This document shows positions 60,541-64,000 of a stretch of DNA of 64,000 nucleotides, piece by piece. The notes below the pieces were generated by a model. The model did not search any database, had not been told where the DNA came from, and saw only the letters and a list, made by a program, of their open reading frames with translations. Origin of the DNA: Luteimonas sp. 9C. GTDB taxonomy: Bacteria > Pseudomonadota > Gammaproteobacteria > Xanthomonadales > Xanthomonadaceae. Each line of letters opens with the position of its first letter. Within the stretch, counting starts at the first letter, position 1. The stretch lies in contig NZ_LR733312.1 in the NCBI RefSeq assembly GCF_902506295.1, forward strand, positions 390,065 to 454,064, given 5' to 3'. Position numbers and translations under genes: made by a program.

Positions 60541-63500
60541 ATGAAAGGCCGCACAAAACTCTATGCCGGTGCCACGGCGCTTGTTCTCGCCGGTAGTGCC
60601 TATTTCCTGCATTCCGTGATGGCCGTGCAGGGACAGGGTACGCTCGCGCAGCAGCCGTTGAACGTGCAGGCGCAGATCCCGCCCGCGTTCATCATGGCGG
60701 TGGACGACTCGGGTTCGATGACGTTCGAGACGCTGCTGCCCGGTCAGGATGGTCAGGGCTGCTGGAACCCGACCGGTGGCTTTTTCAATGCAAATGGATC
60801 CCCAAGGACTACGGCAGGAACGGGCGGCGCCTGTGGGTACAACCACCTTATTCCTTACACGGGCCATCGGATCGACGGCAATCGTCATGCGATTGCGCCG
60901 ATCTTGACGTTCGGATTTGCTCGTTCCCACGAATACAACCCGTCTTACTTCAATCCGGCTGAGACCTATCTGCCTTGGTTGAACGCCGACGGCACTCCGT
61001 TCGGTGCAACTGCTACTAATCCCCAGGGCAATGCATCGATCACCGCGACTCGGGCGAACCCCCGCGCCAACTCGCCGGTCATCGATATGACGGAGGACCA
61101 GGAAAACACGGACACTGCGTTGGGTTTCCGTTTGCTCAACGGCATGACGTTGCCATTCGGCACCGAGTACTACGCCACCGGCGCGTGCGGCAACGGGGCA
61201 GGTGCGGTGGGCGGTACCGGCGCCACTCGAAACCGTTGGGTCACCGTAGGTCCTCTGGCCGGTGGCAGCGTCACCGCGACATGCACGGTCGGGATCCGAT
61301 ACTTTCCCGCGACCTTTTATCTTTCAACCTCTGCGCCTGCACCCGCCGGTTATCGGGCGACGGTTCTCAACACGCTTCTGCCAGGCGTTTTTGGCGGGCG
61401 CCAGCTTGCGTCCAACGCATGCGGTCCTGGATGCGACATGTACCGGTACGAGATCAGGCGCGAGAACTACACATCTACCGGTGCGTACAACGCGGCAATC
61501 CAGAACTTCGCCAACTGGTTTTCGTTTTATGGCAATCGCAATCGCGCGATGATCGCGGGCATGACGCGCTCGCTGAGCGACGTCCAGAATATGCGCGTCG
61601 GCTATTTCCGGATCAACAGCCGAACCAATCCGGTCGCGATGCGCAATATGAATCTGCCCAGCGAGAAGTCCTTGCTGTACACGGATCTGCTTGCGTTGCC
61701 CGCCAGCGGTGGCACGCCGAACCTGTTCGCGGTGGATCATATCGGCCGTCAGTTCCAGCGCACTGGCAACGGCGCCCCGATCCAGCTCGCGTGCCAGAAG
61801 AATGCGGGCATGCTGTTCACCGACGGCTACAGCAACGGCGGCACGCCGGGCGCGAATGCGGTCACCGGGCTTGGTGCGCCATTCGATCCGACACCTTCGG
61901 GCAGCCTTGCGGCGATCGCGACCCAGTACTACCAGACCAACCTGCGTCCCGATTTCCCGACGGGTCGCGTGCCGGTGCCAACCGGATGCAGCGCCGCCAA
62001 TCCTGACCCGCGTCTGGATTGCAACACCAATCTCCACATGAACTTCTATGGCGTGACCCTGGGCGCCACCGGGTCGATCTATGACCCGGATGTGGCCCGC
62101 GATCCATTCGTTGCGCCGTTCCCCAACTGGCCCGGGCACAACAACGACAATCCCACGACGGTCGACGACATCTGGCATGCCACGATCAACACCCGTGGCG
62201 AATACATCAATGCGCGCACGCCCAATGACATCACGGCTGCGATGCGGCGCGTGCTGGCGTCGGTCAGCGCCGGGTCTTCGCCGGCCGGCAGTATCGCGCT
62301 GACCGGTGCGCGTATCGGCGCCGGGTCGTTGTCGGTGTTTCCGTTCTACGAGGCGCGCAACAACGGGACCGACTGGTACAGCACGCTGACGGCGCAGTCG
62401 GTCACGACGAATCCGAACACCGGTGTGGTGAGCTTCTCCAATGCCTGGGAGGCGAGCAACCGAATGCCGGCGGTCGCGGCCCGTAGCGTGTGGTACGGCA
62501 CCGGCACCAACGCTGCGCTGTTCAATCCAACGAATGTCAATTCCCTGGCACGGTTGTGCGACAACCCGGTGCCGAACATGTCGCTGTGCTCGCAGGCCAC
62601 GCTGGCTGCGCTCGGCGGCGCAGGCAGCACGCTGACGCTGACCGAGGCCATCAATTACCTGAAGGGCGACCAGACGCTGGAGGCCGAGCGTAACGTCAAC
62701 GGCACATTGCGCTTCCGGACCACGCGCCTCGGCGACATCGTCAACGCCACACCGGTCGTCAGCGCGCCCACGGACGATTACGGGTATCGCGCGTTGCCGG
62801 CGCCTTACGGTGCGAGCTACGCCACCTACATGTCCAGCAAGGTCACGACCGGAAACACGAATCTCCGTCGGCCGATGGTCTATGCCGGTGCGAATGACGG
62901 CATGCTGCACGGCTTTGACGGGCGCACGACGACGGCCGGCGGTATCGAACGGTTCGCCTTCATTCCGCAGACCGTGCTCGGGCACATGGGTAACCTGCTG
63001 TTTCCCTACGACCAAGCAGCCAGCGGCGACCAGCGCTTCCAGCACCGCTATTTCGTCGATGGACCGCTGGCGGTTTCCGATGCCTACTATGGTGCGGGCG
63101 CTGACGCGGGTTGGCGTACGGTCCTTGTCGGCTCGACCGGCGCTGGCGCGAAGGGCGTGTTCGGTTTGAATGTCTCCGGTGTGTCCCGTACGTCAGGTGA
63201 CTTTGCGGCAGCCGACCGGTTGTGGGAAGTGAGCGCCCTCAACACCAGCCTGACCCAGGCGCAACGGGAAAACATCGGCTACGTGCTGGGACGTCCGGTG
63301 ATCGTGCCGGTCAAGACTGGCTCTGCGACCGGGCCGGTGAAGTGGCACGCGATCTTCGGCAACGGCTACAACAGCACCAGCGGCAAGGCGGTGCTGTACA
63401 TGGTCGAGATCGGAACCGGCGCGCCGCAGATCAGAATGATCGAAGCCGTCGAGTCAGGTGCACCGGCCGGCAGCAACGGCTTGGGCAATGTGGTCGTCCT

Positions 63501-64000
63501 CGACCGTTTCACTGGCGCTGCCGACAACTCGCTGACAGCATCGGGGCGGGATGGTTTCGCTGATACCGCCTACGCGGCCGATCAGAAGGGCGCGGTCTGG
63601 AAGTTCGATTTGCGTGCTGCGACGCCTGTAGCACCGACGCGGCCGCTCTTCACCTCGCTGCTCTATACGAGCGGCGCCGAGAACAACACGCGCCAGCCGA
63701 TCCTCGGCGGTCTGACTGCAGCGGCCGGTCGCAACGGTGGCGTCATGCTGTACTTCGGTACCGGCAGCTTCTCGTTCGATGGCGATCCGGTCGACGTGAC
63801 GCAGCAGTCGCTCTATGCGGTGCTCGATGCGGGCACCGGTCAGCCCACGACGACCATTACCCGCACCAACCTCTCTGCCCAGACCATCACGTCAACAAGC
63901 GACGGTGTGCGTTCGACAAGCTCCAATATCCCGGCTGCCGGACGACTTGGGTGGTACATCGATCTGCCGGTGCGCGAGCGGTTCGTCGGATATCCCCGCA
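60541..64000 (+). CDS. pilY1: PilY1-like tip adhesin, incomplete at window end
   Basis: Open from ATG at 60541 to the window end, 1153 codons without a stop; the C-terminus is missing. The N-terminus is a signal peptide-like segment. A vWA-like domain starts with AFIMAVDDSGSM, whose D-x-S-x-S (from Asp56) is a MIDAS-type metal site. A later region has propeller strands of PilY1: YAGANDGMLHGFDGRT near residue 780, and ADQKGAVWKFDL near 1012. PilY1 sits at the pilus tip and is needed for adhesion, twitching and surface sensing. It follows pilX by 10 nt, so it is in the minor-pilin operon. Confidence 0.92.
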   Translation, partial: MKGRTKLYAGATALVLAGSAYFLHSVMAVQGQGTLAQQPLNVQAQIPPAFIMAVDDSGSMTFETLLPGQDGQGCWNPTGGFFNANGSPRTTAGTGGACGYNHLIPYTGHRIDGNRHAIAPILTFGFARSHEYNPSYFNPAETYLPWLNADGTPFGATATNPQGNASITATRANPRANSPVIDMTEDQENTDTALGFRLLNGMTLPFGTEYYATGACGNGAGAVGGTGATRNRWVTVGPLAGGSVTATCTVGIRYFPATFYLSTSAPAPAGYRATVLNTLLPGVFGGRQLASNACGPGCDMYRYEIRRENYTSTGAYNAAIQNFANWFSFYGNRNRAMIAGMTRSLSDVQNMRVGYFRINSRTNPVAMRNMNLPSEKSLLYTDLLALPASGGTPNLFAVDHIGRQFQRTGNGAPIQLACQKNAGMLFTDGYSNGGTPGANAVTGLGAPFDPTPSGSLAAIATQYYQTNLRPDFPTGRVPVPTGCSAANPDPRLDCNTNLHMNFYGVTLGATGSIYDPDVARDPFVAPFPNWPGHNNDNPTTVDDIWHATINTRGEYINARTPNDITAAMRRVLASVSAGSSPAGSIALTGARIGAGSLSVFPFYEARNNGTDWYSTLTAQSVTTNPNTGVVSFSNAWEASNRMPAVAARSVWYGTGTNAALFNPTNVNSLARLCDNPVPNMSLCSQATLAALGGAGSTLTLTEAINYLKGDQTLEAERNVNGTLRFRTTRLGDIVNATPVVSAPTDDYGYRALPAPYGASYATYMSSKVTTGNTNLRRPMVYAGANDGMLHGFDGRTTTAGGIERFAFIPQTVLGHMGNLLFPYDQAASGDQRFQHRYFVDGPLAVSDAYYGAGADAGWRTVLVGSTGAGAKGVFGLNVSGVSRTSGDFAAADRLWEVSALNTSLTQAQRENIGYVLGRPVIVPVKTGSATGPVKWHAIFGNGYNSTSGKAVLYMVEIGTGAPQIRMIEAVESGAPAGSNGLGNVVVLDRFTGAADNSLTASGRDGFADTAYAADQKGAVWKFDLRAATPVAPTRPLFTSLLYTSGAENNTRQPILGGLTAAAGRNGGVMLYFGTGSFSFDGDPVDVTQQSLYAVLDAGTGQPTTTITRTNLSAQTITSTSDGVRSTSSNIPAAGRLGWYIDLPVRERFVGYPR

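Noticed and set aside
1-64000. Prophage, CRISPR array or complete insertion sequence
   Set aside because: No integrase, transposase, phage structural gene or regularly spaced repeats were seen anywhere in the window.

Overview
The window looks like a chromosomal segment of a high-G+C gammaproteobacterium of the Xanthomonadaceae/Lysobacteraceae type (Lysobacter, Luteimonas or a close relative). This is inferred from the gene families and base composition, not from a marker gene. Supporting families are an Oar-like TonB-dependent receptor, a fimT-pilV-pilW-pilX-pilY1 minor-pilin operon, a DUF3391 HD-GYP protein, LemA next to DUF2207, a BlaI/M56 pair, and many small lipoproteins. I saw no rRNA, tRNA, CRISPR array, intact insertion sequence or prophage.

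Layout. 1-2.4 kb is an accessory strip of lower G+C. It holds a lone OLD-like ATPase whose C-terminus carries a HEPN-like R-H-x3-H motif, followed by hairpins, an imperfect direct repeat and a truncated amidohydrolase. 2.6-11 kb is housekeeping and stress: a YCII protein, an alpha/beta hydrolase, a DUF305 lipoprotein, a large soluble PAS hybrid kinase, MsrB and a zinc alcohol dehydrogenase. 11.3-15.6 kb has two ECF sigma systems on either side of a KgtP-like transporter; the second is an RpoE/ChrR-type pair. 16.9-19.3 kb is a BlaI repressor and M56 membrane protease with two operator-like dyads and no beta-lactamase. 19.3-27.7 kb carries an Na+/Ca2+ exchanger, Old Yellow Enzyme, MgtC with a possible leader ORF, a glycine-zipper protein, MAPEG and DJ-1/PfpI proteins, with a gene-poor patch at 24.9-26.3 kb.

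27.8-31.2 kb is an mrfA-mrfB type DNA-repair operon. 31.4-36 kb holds an APC permease coupled to a lipoprotein methyltransferase, a secreted hydrolase and a ClpP-fold lipoprotein. 36.2-39.8 kb has an MsbA-like ABC exporter and a SoxR regulator divergent from a quinone-oxidoreductase-like gene across a near-ideal SoxR box. 39.7-47.5 kb contains DUF2207/LemA, a GAF-GGDEF cyclase, transporters and an aldo/keto reductase. 47.8-52.8 kb has a c-di-GMP pair (an HD-GYP with an altered HD motif, then a GGDEF-like/EAL protein), a superoxide-dismutase-like protein missing two metal ligands, and a tightly coupled grxD-SDR-marC operon. 53-64 kb holds the Oar-like receptor, ppnN, and the minor-pilin operon running into pilY1, which is cut by the window end.

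Themes. Redox and oxidative stress recur (MsrB, SoxR, ChrR, SOD-like, Grx4, OYE, DJ-1, MAPEG), as do c-di-GMP/type IV pilus functions. The most unusual items are the ATPase with a possible RNase tail, the metal-ligand-deficient SOD homologue, the HD-GYP lacking its motif histidine, the SDR lacking the catalytic lysine, the possible mgtC leader ORF, and the lipoprotein methyltransferase.
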